Shown in pieces: positions 44,124 through 57,600 of a stretch of 64,000 bases of DNA (positions are counted from its first letter, which is position 1; every line of letters starts with the position of its first letter). Made by a program: the position numbers and the translations under genes. Below the pieces are notes generated by a model that was not told where the DNA came from, did not search any database, and was given only the letters and a program-made list of their open reading frames with translations. Source of the stretch: Isochrysis galbana (lineage: Eukaryota > Haptophyta > Isochrysidales > Isochrysidaceae). The stretch is from the NCBI GenBank assembly GCA_018136815.1, contig CM030941.1, positions 3,987,559 to 4,051,558 of the forward strand, in the 5' to 3' direction.

Positions 44124-47100
44124 GCCTCCAAACACGGTGAAGAAGCGCCGCAGCAAGTGGCAGGTCTTCGACCGTGATGTAATTTCGGGGGTCCATCGGT
44201 GGCAGGATGTCACGCCTTCCATCGCCCAAGAAATCGCTGAGCAAGCGGCAGCTGCGGAGCCGTCGGAACCTCCCATCTTGTCTCGACTGGGCTCTCAAGG
44301 CATCAATGCACTATCTCCGAGCGCCTCCTTCACGGCTGGCGACGAGGGAGTGGCCGAACTGACCAATTCGTTCGTAGCCGAAAGGCCACTCGAAACCTGG
44401 GATGTCGGGCCCGACTCGGGAGAAGATGACACGCCCGAGATGCCAGAACACCGGAGCATGCAGACCCTCGAGACCAAGCCCTCCGACGCCGCCGAAGGAG
44501 AGGATACTCCACGGGCACTGTATTGCGATGGGGCTACCGCTAGGGGCCTCAGTGCGGCCGGATTTTCCGAGTTGTCGAAGCTTCCGAAGACAGACTTGCA
44601 GAAGTCCCTGGAGAAGGAATGGTCACGCCAAATGGATCAACCTCGGCATCCGACGGACCGTCGAGGGCTAGGCTATGGTGGCGTGCCTAACCCCTCTAGT
44701 TCAGCAAAGGCATCCCCACGCTCCTCGATACCATTCGTGCCGCAGACGGTGGCCGCCGCTATCGAGCGAGTGCCCCACGTCGATGAATCTTCTCCGTCCA
44801 GGCTAGCCTCCAATCCAACCACCCTGTCACCCGGAGCCGGAACCTCACTTCCGGTGGAATCTATCGCGGACACTCCGCCGCCGCTCTACCCTCGTCACTG
44901 CCTCTATGTCCGCGATCTCGTGGTCTGCCGTGCCGATGGCGACCGCGCAGCTCAAGGGTTCGTTCTCCCGGACGTTGCCCTCACGGTGAACAGCACCCTG
45001 GCTGACACTGGAGCGGGCCCGTCAGTAATCACCACTGCTCTTCTCGATCGACTACCTGAAGACGCTTGCGTCGAACGCGTATCGGACGCTACCGTCCCCA
45101 ACCTACATGGGCCGGACGGCCTTCCTCTCATCACTAGGGGCCGGGCTAGCCTCGTCTTCTCCTTGTCCGGTCGCCTCTTCCGTCATTCGTTCGCGGTCAT
45201 CGAAGGAAACGCGATGCTTCTGCTCGGGAACGATTTTTTGGCCGCCCACTCCGCTACCATTTCTCTCGACGCCGCGAGCTCGGAAGGAAGCCTCCGCCTC
45301 CGTCCGGCCTCTGGCGATTCAGAAGATTCTTCAAGAGTCCTTTCCGAATGTGTAGTCAGAGTTTCCACGGCGCCGCCCCCAGTCGCGGACGCCGGCTTCG
45401 TCGGAGCTATCTCGATGTCACCTGGTCAGCCGCTGACTGTCGACTTTCTGGAGAGGTCGACGGCAACACGAGAGATCCCGGCCGGATCGGAGGGTGAGGC
45501 TGCTGCTGATGCTAGACAGCCACTCTATACACCTCTCTTTGAGTCTGCCGACGAGTTTGCGGCCAAAGCTCCGGCGTCTACCTCGTCCGAATATCTTCTC
45601 TACACGGAGCAAGCGGTGACGATTCCTGCCTTCCACCGCGCAACCATCTGGGTCAGGGTTCCGCTAGCTCTCCGAGATCATTCGGACTGCGCGATGCTGG
45701 TCGACCGCCTACCAAATCGCGAGGCTCTCGATTCGTCTCCTCTCGTAATGCCCACGGTGGTCACGCCCACGGAAGATCATCGCATCGCGGTGACGATCGT
45801 CCACACCGGGTCAATGCGCTGACCCTGCCGTCTCTGCATCCGATAGCTTCGCTCCAGGTGCGTTTCAAGTTGCACCGGGGCTGGACTCCGACTGGAAGCG
45901 AGGGGGATGGTGACCCTGTCACCGCGCTGAGCGAGGAGCAACGATCTCTACTCGACTCAGCCACCATCGATCCAGACCGGCTTCTTTCCGACGATCAACG
46001 AGAAGAAGTACGCCAACTCTTGGCCCGGCGCATCAAAGCTTTCGCGTTGCACCCGGGGGCTCCAAACCATACGCACGTTCTCGAGGTGGAGTTGCCACTC
46101 AACCCCGGCGCTGTTCCTCACCGGCACGCTCCGTCTAGAGTGGGCCGCGCAGGCGAGCTCATCATAGAAGAGGAGGTAGCCAAGATGGAAGCCGCCGGCA
46201 TTATTCGCAAGTCAAATTCGGCTTGGGCTTCCGAGTAGTCCTGGTCAGCAAGAAAGATGGCTCCGTTCGATTCTGCGTGGACTACCGCGACACGAACGCC
46301 AAGCTACGCGTCGAGGATAGCCCTCTACCCCTCATTGTGGAGGCTATCGATAGGCTAGCGTCCGGCCAAGGGCCGCTCAGTTCTCTCTTCTTATGTACTC
46401 TCGATTTAGCCTCTGGTTTTTGGGGCATCCCGATCAAAGAATCGCACAAACATATCACCGCTTTCACTACCCACCGCGGCAAATACGAGTTCAACTTTCT
46501 ACCGTTCGGCATCCAATCAGGTCCCTCCTACATGTGCCGCTTGATGGACATCGTTCTCGGTGCGCTAGCGTGGGAGATCTGCATGCCTTACCTCGATGAT
46601 GTGGGCATCTGGTCAACGGGCGTGGGTCCTTCCGAAGAGGCCAGGGCACAGCTTCGTTCGAGCAAATGCTTCACCGGCTAGACCTCGTTCTCGAACGGCT
46701 AGAGTGGGCCGGTCTGACCTGCAAGATGTCCAAGTGTGTCTTCTTTGCCACCTCTACGGAGTACCTCGGTCACGTTGTCTCGAGGGAAGGTCTCAAGATG
46801 GACCCGAAGAAGGTCGCAGCTGTCGCCGACATCGACCCGTCATCCATCAACTCCTTGGAAGCGGTTCGATCTTTCCTCGGCCTTTGCTCCTACTATCGTC
46901 GATTCATTCGCCAATTCGCCGCTAAGGCTGCTCCTCTCACTGCCCTCACGCGGAAGGGCTGCGACGTGGCAAAGGAGTCCCAGTCCGAGGAGTGTCGCCG
47001 AGCTATCCAAGAGCTCAAGACAGCGATCACTTCGGAGCCCGTCTTGACTCCACCCAGGATGATCGGCCCTTCATCGTCAAGACCGATGGGGCTAGCAAGT

Positions 47101-49225
47101 TGGGTATCGCCGGCATCCTCTTGCAGCTAGGAGACGATAACCGTGAACGAGTCGTTGGGTATTACGCTCGCAGTCTCACCTCGGCCGAACGCCATTGGAC
47201 GGTGACCGAGATTGAGCTCTTGGCTGCCCTGGAATCAATCCGAAATTGGCGACCCTACCTTTGGGGGCGTCGGTTCAAGTTAGTCGTTGACCACTCTGCG
47301 CTGCGATGGCTGCATACCATGAAGGATCAAGTAGCCGGTGGGCCAGCCTCTCGGCTGACTCGGTGGGCTCTCAAGTTGGCTGAGTACCGGTTCGATGTCG
47401 AACATAAACCAGGAGCTGTTCATCAGGATGCTGACGGGCTGTCCCGGCTAGCATCCCTGGAGCCGGAACACGAAGATGAACCACTCGCCGGCCCAGCGCC
47501 GCTAGCGGTACGTGAGCCTAGCTCAGAGTCTCTAGCCGAGCATGAACGGTCTCATCCGGTGGCTGCCATCACGCGCTCCGTAGCTACGGCGCGAGGGCTT
47601 CAAGCTTTGGATCGATCTCGTCGTCGAGCCTCCGATTCCGGGCCCGCCATCCAGTCCAGTTATTTGGCCCCGCGTACGCCGACTTCCGAAGAGATGAAAG
47701 CGGCCCTGGCGGAAGATCCGTTCGTAGAGCCACTCCTGGGCTCAGGAGAGACGGCCAACCACGAGCCATCAGGCCAAGGGTCGCCTCCGCCAGCCGCCGC
47801 CTCAGCCCCATTGTCGAAGATGATTCGTGTTCCAGTCCTGTCGCTCCCGCTCCCGCTCCCGCTCAGCCATCCAAGATGTTTCGCCGTTTCGTCGTTCACG
47901 ATGGGCTCGTCTACTATCGCACCGTTCCTGACTCCACCGACCCGGACTCGCTAGTGCTCTATGTTCCGCCCTCGTTGCGGTCTCGCTACCTTTTTGCCTA
48001 CCACGATCGCTCCGGTCACCTTGGAGTTTCTCGTATGTCCGGTCTTCTTCGTACTCGGGTATACTGGCCGGGCATGTCTTCCGACGTTGCATCCTACGTC
48101 CGGGAATGCCACGAGTGCACCCTCGCCAAGCCGCTACCTAGGCTCTAGCGTCGCCTCCGGTCTCTCCGTGGTACCTACCCCTTTGATGTGGTCTACTGCG
48201 ACGTGCTCTCACTGGCTCCCACTCACAACTTCGTGCCTGGAGTCTCGGGTTACGACAAGCTGGTCGTCTTCATCGACTCGCTCACTCGATGGATTGAGGC
48301 TGAGCCTTCGAATGGGGATCCTTCGTCGGAGGTGGCCTTGGACATGTTTATCCGCTTGATTGTGACGCGTTATGGAGTCCCTAGGCAGCTTCGGACCGAC
48401 GCCGGTTCGAATCTATGTTCGGTTCTTGTTTCGCGTATTCTGGAGCTCACCGGGACTGATTTGTCGAGTACAGAGCCGTACCGACATGAGGGTGTAGGCT
48501 TCGTCGAACGCGCTCAGCAAACGCTCATTCGTTTGATGCGCGCCTCGAACGAGGGTGGCGGTCATTGGGTCGACCATTTGCCGTTCCTACTCCTCTCGTT
48601 GAGGGCTTCTTCCGGTCGTGTTACCTCCCGGTCTCCAGCGTCTTTGATCTTTGGGCGTGAGCTGCGTCTGCCCGCTCAACTCTCTGATCCGAAGTCTGTT
48701 CGCCAACTGCTCTCGAGGCGGCGTCCGCCGACGTTCGCTCGTACGCATCCAGGCTCCAATGCGAGCCTCCGCCTCTCTTGGTCCAGCGCTCTCGAGGCTA
48801 CCCTAGCCGCTCAGGCTGAGTCAGTCCGTGACGCTACCATCAAAGTCTCAAAGACCAGCTCGTTTCGAACCTGGGGATCGCGTCTGCATGCGATTACCAG
48901 GCCATGCCAACAAGTTGCAATTCATCTACTCGGGTCCCTACCGCGTCGTAGAGGCTCTGTCCGACACTAGGTACCGACTCCGTGATCTGGAGAACCGGTT
49001 AGTCAAGGAGGAGGTGCATATCTCGAACCTCCGGCCGTATCATACTTTCGTTGATGAAGAGCCGCTGGCTGACGACGAGTACATCGTTGAAAAGTTGCTC
49101 GATCGTCGTAGCCATGGCGATTCTACCGAGTACCTCGTGAAGTGGCGTGGCTATTCTCTTCGAGAAGCCACCTGGAGCCTCGTTCCGAGTTGCTCCGTCG
49201 TTGTTCTGATTTGCTTGATGATTAT
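44124..49225 (+). pseudogene. pol: Pol of B2, 3' part in successive frames
   Basis: Protease (44124-45810), inter-domain (45811-46232), RT (46233-46650 and 46651-47058), RNase H and tether (47059-47808), integrase (47809-48700) and chromodomain (48970-49180) are recognisable one after another. Breaks occur at about 44124, 45810, 46232, 46650, 47058 and 47808, then more densely after 48140. The first six each fit the loss of one base, mostly within short homopolymers, relative to B3. Biological decay or uncorrected long-read errors near the gap are both possible. Confidence 0.8.
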
Positions 49226-49325
49226 NNNNNNNNNNNNNNNNNNNNNNNNNNNNNNNNNNNNNNNNNNNNNNNNNNNNNNNNNNNNNNNNNNNNNNNNNNN
49301 NNNNNNNNNNNNNNNNNNNNNNNNN
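49226..49325. other. Assembly gap (100 N)
   Basis: A run of exactly 100 N. B2 ends in its chromodomain on the left. B3 starts inside gag on the right. Confidence 1.
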
Positions 49326-51638
49326 GAAGCCAACTTCAGCGTCGCTGAGTTGGCCCATGAGGTGGAGGAGGGTCCCTCCCTCTGATTCAATTTGACCCGC
49401 CTCCTCACCTTCGAGATGATGAGTCTGAGGTGGGTGAAGCTGAGGTGATCAGCTTCCGAAGCCCCGCCTACCGGGACTATGCCCCGCCGTCATCAAAAGG
49501 GGTCCTTGATCAAGAGATCACCCCGATCGAGACGGCCGCGGCGCGTCAGGATGCGGAAATGGCAAGGCTTCAGGCGGAGACCAACACCCTAAAAGGGGCT
49601 GTGGAGCGCCTACACTCATCCCTTGCCGCGGCAGAGGCGAGGGAGGGGCTTCTCCGGGATCAAGTTGAAGCAGGGTTCAAAGCCCTGACTCAGCTACTCC
49701 AAGCCCGCCAAGAGCCCGCTTCAAGTCCGTCGATGGATCGGACCGAGGCGGCTGCGGATTCTGCTAGGCCGGTTCAGAGGGAACCACCCATGGGCGAGCC
49801 TCCTGCTCTAGACCCAAAGGGCCACAGCTCTCCGGCTTCTAGGGTTCCACGGTCGGCGTACCCGACCTCTAAATCGGAATCCGCCGCCAGGACCAAAGCC
49901 CTTACCGGGGCCCGACCCCGATGGTGCCACTTCGCCACCCTCGTGACCCCTGCCTCGCGGTGGGGATGGATGAGCGAGAGGCAGTTGTAAGCGAGTGGAA
50001 AAATCTCCTCGCCCTGCCTTCACGCGATCTGGCCGCCCTTTACCGCGACTCCGACGAGCACGAGCTCATCCACACCATTTTGAAGAGCAACCTCTCCCTG
50101 GCGGGCAACGTTTGGCATTGCCGAATTTTCATGGAGGAGGACCACTTGCTCAAATGGGTGCGTAGCCGCTTCTCAGCCGAGCAAACCCTTCACCATCAGG
50201 TCAGGATGGGCAAAGAGCTTTCGGAGCTCCGCTTCCCAAAGGCCCTCGCTCCGATAACGTTCAAACCGCGGCGACAGCCTGGAACGAATTTCGGCTAACT
50301 CTCATCAAGCCGTTGGAGCGGGCACTAGCGCTCGGCTGCGATCATCGCGAAATATTTACCTCCCTCCTCGCGGCAGCCGGAGCCAATTCCAGCGGCAATT
50401 CTCGCATCTTCGCCTTCCTCCTCGATCTAGTGGAGGACCGCGCCCTCGCTCTCAATCCTGTCCTCGCTGCTGACGTCCTTCTTCGCAAATGCGACGGGAC
50501 CTTCGCAAACGGGGCCGATGGTTTCGCGAAAGACTCGGCGTCGATGGAGTGGGACCGCATGAGGGAGCGCGAGGCTGGCGCTGATCTATGTGAGCTCAGC
50601 AAGAATTTGGTTCGCGCCTACATCCGCAAGCTTGGCGATTCCGCGGTTGACTCCACCAACGTGTGGGATCATCCAAACATGGCCCATGAGATCAACCAGA
50701 GGTTCGAAGAAATCATCCGGAACGATAAGGTTGATCCTCAGCGCGGCGTCGATAATGCTATTAAATTTGCGGAGGTGCTCGCGGAGACTCGTTTCCGCGT
50801 AGAGAACCACGAGCTAGGTCGGTCGGCGCTCTCGTGCGTCAACCTCTGCCAACGGTACCTCAGCCCTTACGAGCAGGCTCGGGTGAAGCGTCATCAATCC
50901 CGGCCCTCGACGAAGCAAACCGTGGCTAGCGTACGCACTAAAGCCTCAGGCGAGGCAAAGAACGAGACTTCCTCGTCCCAGAAGACCGCTTCGACCACGG
51001 ACATGGTTGCCGCCGTGCAGGCGGCCGTCCAAGCTACCGTGGCGGAAGCTCTTCGCGGACAGGGACATTCGCCTGCTTCGAAGCCTGATTATCGGGCTGC
51101 TGCACCGCCGGCAAGTTACCACTCCAACTCACCGTTGCCGGCTATACTGACCGATCCACCGGGTCGAAAGGGAGGCTCGTCTCGGCCGCCCAGCCGTCGC
51201 TGCGATCCTCCGGCGAACGGCCAAGGGCTACCGCCCGATTTGGGCGTATCCCGGTGGACGCCCGAGCTTTGGAATCGGGCCCGAGCCCGCTTCTGGGCCG
51301 TAGCAGGCTATGCCAAGCACCCAAGGGTCTCGGCGGCGCTAGCAAAGTGCCGACCGGCCGATAATTCAATGGAAACTCCACGAACGGACGATATCAATAG
51401 GGGAATCACCGAATGGACGAACGAAAACGGCTGTGCCTTCTGCGCTTTCCGACCTCAAGCTCCTCCTGGCACTCCATCCAGCGAAGCCTGGAAATATGGC
51501 ACGGGAGACGGTGCTCACAACCCCGTCATCTGTCAGCCATATATCCGCTTTCTGTGTGAGGCTGGCTGCGGAGAGTGCGGATCGGACGAGCACATTCATA
51601 AGCTTCTTCGCTCGATGGTCCGGGTTAAGCCTCAGTAG
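49326..51638 (+). CDS. gag: Gag of B3, 5' truncated by the gap, frames broken near the gap
   Basis: Equivalent to Gag residues 135 to 905 of B1. Three single-base losses at about 49376, 49882 and 50250 break the first kilobase into successive frames. From 50313 the frame is intact to UAG 51636-51638. The errors are all within 1 kb of the gap. Confidence 0.8.
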
Positions 51639-54600
51639 GGGTCCGGCGGGGTCCCCGTCCTTCAAACCCTGGCGGAGAACATCGCGGGCGGTGGGCCTGA
51701 ACGCCACCACCACCATCCCGATCCGATCCCTACGCCGCTTGGGGAGAAGAGCTGTCGACGCGGCGATTCTCCCCCTGTCTCTAGCTCTATTCAGTCCTCG
51801 ACGGTGGGAGCCGCCTCGCCGGCTGAAGCCCCCGCCGAACGGCTATCTCGGAAGCCGGAGTCGACACTTGACCCGGGCTCCTGGAAACAGGTTTGCCCCG
51901 GAGATAGTCGCGACCCGACTCTCCGAAATTCGTGTACGTCTACAAGTTCTTCTATTACTCCGCACGCTATTAGGATGTTAGGGGCCGATTCTCGCTCGCT
52001 GCCCCTCTTGGAATCTATTTCTACGGATACTATGCTGTCTTCGGTTTCTTCTAATTCTCCTAGGTCTTTCGACGCATCTTCATCCCTGGATTCATCCCCC
52101 GACGGCCCTGCCCAAGGGGGTGGGCTAGGTGGATCCGACGCGTCTTCGGTCTCTTCGTTTCGTAAACAGTCAGTTGTAAAGCCCTCGAGGGCTGTCGACT
52201 CGGTATCATCTTCTGCTCTAGGTTCTATGGATAGGTCCGACGTGGCCGCTGCCGCGTCCGAAAACGTTGTTGCTGCTTTACCTGTTTCTGCTCTTTCCCG
52301 GCGGGACCCCACTGGAGACCTCTCTCCCAAGGGCCATAGCCGGAGCCGCTCTGCGGACGAATTGTCGTTGTCTACCGTAGGTTCTCGTGCAGTGGAGGCG
52401 GAGACTTGTGCCTCCTCCTCACCTCTCTCCCCGGTTCGTTATATTTCTCCGTCATCGTGTTCATTCTCTCGTCTCGAAGTTGCACCTGTTCTCGTTTCTG
52501 ACCTGGTTCCCGACCCGGAAGGGTCGGCTTCCGGAGTCAATGAAGATGAAGGTTCCAAGGGAGCTGCGGCTTTCCGCGCTCACGCCGTGGCCACCCCAGA
52601 CTCGGGAGACGCAGGGGCCGTCGATTACGATCTCTCGTCGCGCCCCACACGGACGCCGGCGTCTCCTCTTTCTCTCGGCTCTCCGGAGGATCCCTGTTCC
52701 AGGGATCGCCCGCCGGAGCCAACCCCCTTCAGGTCTAGCCCACCGAAACTTCAGGGCGACGACCCCCTCCCCCTGAATTCTACTGCCGAGGCCATCCACC
52801 GGATCGCCGTGGTTGGTTGTTCCTCGGCCGCCAAGTCTACTGAAGCTGCCCGCGCCCCTACGCGCGAGCTCCAAATGTTAGCCGCCTCCCGTGCCCGGGC
52901 TAGCGGTTCCTCCGTCATCTTGCCCCGCCATCTCGCCGAAGCTGCTCTAGCCTTGCGGCGGCCGCACGCGAGCACTCATTCATCACCCTCTGCCGTACTG
53001 CCGACGCATTTTGACGAGCTTTGCGCTGAGTTAGCGGCGATCCACGACGCCGTGACGTTCGACGCGGCCGAGGGGATTCCTCCACCCCGCGTTCTAGTCG
53101 TCGGTGAAGCTAGCGGGGTCGTGTCTTCGATGTTCCTACTCGCCGGAGCGCACGTCGCGACGTGCGATCTACGACCGTCGGAGATCGACTACATTCCCCA
53201 CTTCTGCGGAGATGCTCTTCACATTCAAAACCTCGGTTGGGACCTCGTGGTCGCGCATCCGCCGTGCACGTATTTGTCGGCGGTGAGTTGCCAGTGGCTC
53301 GATCGGGAGCCGGGACGACGCCAGGCTCTCGAATCCGCCGCTAGAGTCTTCCTCGCCATGGCAAGCGCCAACGCGCCTTTCGTTGCCGTCGAAAATCCTC
53401 GAATGCACGCGGAAGCCTCCGCCTTAGTCGGGGGGTTGCGACCGCGGCAGTTTGTGCAGCCGTGGCAGCACGGCACGGGCCATCAAAAAGCAACTGGCCT
53501 GTACCTGACGGCTTCACTCCCGCCCCTGCAGCCTTCGAAGATTGTCGAGGGACGTCTATCCGCGATGGCGGATCTATCGCCGTCGCCCCACCGTGGCGCC
53601 CTTCGCAGCCGCACCTATGTGGGCATTGCCGGTGCAATGGCGGCCCAGTGGATGCCGGTCTTGCGCCGTTATGCGCGCGAAGCCAAGGCGTCGCGTTCGC
53701 TCGACTTCACGGTGGACTGGGCAATTTCCCAAGCCGCTGCCAGCTTGAGAGAACGCCCTTCGCTTTGCTCGACCGGCTTCGAACTGGCTGAGCCGAGGAC
53801 GGCTCTGGCTCGCTTCATGGAGGGGGGAGGCGAGGCAGCTTCTAGCTCTCACCTCACGCCTCCCAGCGGTACGCTAGTGTCCGATTCGGTAGTCGTGATC
53901 TCAGACGCGGGCCCCGTTGCCGATGCGTCTCGCCTGCTCCATCGGAAGGACTCGGAAACCAACGCATCGCAAGACGGGACCGTGGCGGAAGTGGACTGCT
54001 TCACGCCGTGGGAGTGGCCCATAAGGGACCGCTCTACAACGCCAGGCCCTCCAAACACGGTGAAGAAGCGCCGCAGCAAGTGGCAGGTCTTCGATCGTGA
54101 TGTAATTTCGGGGGTCCATCGGTGGCAGGATGTCACGCCTTCCATCGCCCAAGAAATCGCTGAGCAAGCGGCAGCTGCGGAGCCGTCGGAACCTTCCATC
54201 TTGTCTCGACTGGGCTCCCAAGGCATCAATGCACTATCTCCGAGCGCCTCCTTCACGGCTGGCGACGAGGGAGTGGCCGAACTGACCAATTCGTTCGTAG
54301 CCGAAAGGCCACTCGAAACCTGGGATGTCGGGCCCGACTCGGGAGAAGATGACACGCCCGAGATGCCAGAACACCGGAGCATGCAGACCCTCGAGACCAA
54401 GCCCTCCGACGCCGCCGAAGGAGAGGGTACTCCACGGGCACTGTGTTGCGATGGGGCTGCCGCTAGGGGTCTCAGTGCGGCTGGTTTTTCCGAGTTGTCG
54501 AAGCTTCCGAAGACAGACTTGCAGAAGTCCCTGGAGAAGGAATGGTCACGCCAAATGGATCAACCTCGGCATCCGACGGACCGTCGAGGGCTAGGCTATG

Positions 54601-57600
54601 ATGGCGTGCCTAACCCCTCTAGTTCGGCAAAGGCATCCCCATACTCTTCAATACCATTCGTGCCGCAGACGGTAGCCGCCGCTATCGAGCGAGTGCCCCA
54701 CGTCGATGAATCTTCTCCGTCCAGGCCAGCCTCCAATCCAACCACCCCGTCACCCGGAGCCGGAACCTCGCTTCCAGTAGAATCTATCGCGGACACGCCG
54801 CCGCCGCTCTACCCTCGTCACTGCCTCTATGTCCGCGATCTCGTGGTCTGCCGTGCCGATGGCGACCGCGCAGCTCAAGGGTTCGTTCTCCCGGACGTTG
54901 CTCTCACGGTGAACAGCACCCTGGCTGACACTGGAGCGGGCCCGTCAGTAATCACCACTGCTCTTCTCGATCGACTACCTGAAGACGCTTGCGTCGAACG
55001 CGTATCGGACGCTACCGTCCCCAACCTACATGGGCCGGACGGCCTTCCTCTCATCACTAGGGGCCGGGCTAGCCTCGTCTTCTCCTTGTCCGGTCGCCTC
55101 TTCCGTCATTCGTTCGCGGTCATCGAAGGGAACCCGATGCTTCTGCTCGGGAACGATTTTTTGGCCGCTCACTCCGCTACCATTTCTCTCGACGCCGCGA
55201 GCTCAGAGGGAAGCCTCCGCCTCCGTCCGGCCTCTGGCGATGCAGAAGACTCTTCAAGAGTCCTTTCCGAATGCGTAGTCAGAGTTTCCACGGCGCCGCC
55301 CCCAGTCGCGGACTCCGGCTTCGTCGGAGCTATCTCGATGTCACCCGGTCAGCCGCTGACTGTCGACTTTCTGGAGAGGTCGACGGCAACACGAGAGATC
55401 CCGGCCGGATCGGTGGGTGAGGCTGCTGCTGATGCTAGGCAGCCACTCTATACACCTCTCTTTGAGTCTGCCGACGAGTTTGCGGCCAAAGCTCCGGCGT
55501 CTACCTCGTCCGAATATCTTCTCTACACGGAGCAAGCGGTGACGATTCCTGCCTTCCACCGCGCAACCATCTGGGTTAGGGTTCCGCTAGCTCTCCGAGA
55601 TCATTCGGACTGCGCGATGCTGGTCGACCGCCTACCAAACCGCGAGGCTCTCGATTCGTCCCCTCTCGTAATGCCCACGGTGGTCACGCCCACGGACGAT
55701 CATCGCATCGCGGTGACGATCGTCCACACCGGGGTCAATGCGCTGACCCTGCCGTCTCTGCATCCGATAGCTTCGCTCCAGGTGCGCTTCAAGTTGCACC
55801 GGGGCTGGACTCCGACTGGAAGCGAGGGGGATGGTGACCCTGTCACCGCGCTGAGCGAGGAGCAACGAGCCCTACTCGACTCAGCCACCATCGATCCAGA
55901 CCGGCTTCTTTCCGACGATCAACGAGAAGAAGTACGCCAACTCTTGGCCCGGCGCATCAAAGCTTTCGCGTTGCACCCGGGGGCTCCAAACCATACGCAC
56001 GTTCTCGAGGTGGAGTTGCCACTCAACCCCGGCGCTGTTCCTCACCGGCATGCTCCGTCTAGAGTGGGCCGCGCAGGCGAGCTCATCATAGAAGAGGAGG
56101 TAGCCAAGATGGAAGCCGCCGGCATTATTCGCAAGTCAAATTCGGCTTGGGCTTCCCGAGTAGTCCTGGTCAGCAAGAAAGATGGCTCCGTTCGATTCTG
56201 CGTGGACTACCGCGACACGAACGCCAAGCTACGCGTCGAGGATAGCCCTCTACCCCTCATTGTAGAGGCTATTGATAGGCTAGCGTCCGGCCAAGGGCCG
56301 CTCAGTTCTCTCTTTTTATGTACTCTCGATTTAGCCTCTGGTTTTTGGGGCATCCCGATCAAAGAATCGCACAAACATATCACCGCTTTCACTACCCACC
56401 GCGGCAAATACGAGTTCAACTTTCTACCGTTCGGCATCCAATCAGGTCCCTCCTACATGTGCCGCTTGATGGACATCGTTCTCGGTGCGCTAGCGTGGGA
56501 GATCTGCATGCCTTACCTCGATGATGTGGGCATCTGGTCAACGGGCGTGGGTCCTTCCGAAGAGGCCAGGGCACAAGCTTCGTTCGAGCAAATGCTTCAC
56601 CGGCTAGACCTAGTTCTCGAGCGGCTAGAGTGGGCCGGCCTGACCTGCAAGATGTCCAAGTGTGTCTTCTTTGCCACCTCTACGGAGTACCTCGGTCACG
56701 TTGTCTCGAGGGAAGGTCTCAAGATGGACCCGAAGAAGGTCGCAGCTGTCGCCGTTATCGACCCGTCATCCATCAACTCCTTGGAAGCGGTTCGATCTTT
56801 CCTCGGCCTTTGCTCCTACTACCGTCGATTCATTCGCCAATTCGCCGCTAAGGCTGCTCCTCTCACTGCTCTCACGCGGAAGGGCTGCGACGTGGCAAAG
56901 GAGTCCCAGTCCGAGGAGTGTCGCCGAGCTATCCAAGAGCTCAAGACAGCGATCACTTCGGAGCCCGTCTTGACTCCACCCAGGGATGATCGGCCCTTCA
57001 TCGTCAAGACCGATGGGGCTAGCAAGTTGGGCATCGCCGGCATCCTCTCGCAGCTAGGAGACGATAACCGTGAACGAGTCGTTGGGTACTACGCTCGCAG
57101 TCTCACCTCGGCCGAACGCCATTGGACGGTGACCGAGATCGAACTCTTGGCTGCCCTGGAATCAATCCGAAATTGGCGACCCTACCTTTGGGGGCGTCGG
57201 TTCAAGTTAGTCGTCGACCACTCCGCGCTGCGATGGCTGCATACCATGAAGGATCAAGTAGCCGGTGGGCCAGCCTCTCGGCTGACTCGGTGGGCTCTCA
57301 AGTTGGCTGAGTACCGGTTCGATGTCGAACATAAACCAGGAGCTGTTCATCAGGATGCTGACGGGCTGTCCCGGCTAGCATCCCTGGAGCCGGAACACGA
57401 AGACGAACCACTCGCCGGCCCAGCGTCGTTAGCGGTACGTGAGCCTGGCTCAGAGTCTCTAGCCGAGCATGAACGGTCTCATCCGGTGGCTGCCATCACG
57501 CGCTCCGTAGCTACGGCGCGAGGGCTTCAAGCCTTGGACCGATCTCGTCGTCGAGCCTCCGATTCCGGGCCCGCCATCCAGTCCAGTTATTTGGCTCCGG

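Larger units (their letters stand above)
37808..49225 (+). mobile_element. Chromovirus family B, copy B2 (5' LTR to assembly gap)
   Basis: A distinct family B copy, with many point differences from B1 and B3 (for example SPPDGPAQGGGLGGF in place of SSPDGPAQGGGLGGS). It has a complete 5' LTR and gag. Its pol is cut by a series of one-base deletions from 44124 onward, and its 3' LTR is lost in the gap at 49226. The bases before the LTR are GAGGG. Confidence 0.9.

Noticed and set aside
53256..53267. N6-adenine methyltransferase (DPPY or NPPF motif)
   Set aside because: The motif is HPPC followed by TYL, with a later ENP and RSRT, which fits the cytosine C5 order better than the adenine enzymes.
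54596..54625. A true G-patch domain near the protease
   Set aside because: Only the GLGY core is present and the usual spaced glycines are not seen, so I keep it as an unexplained motif.
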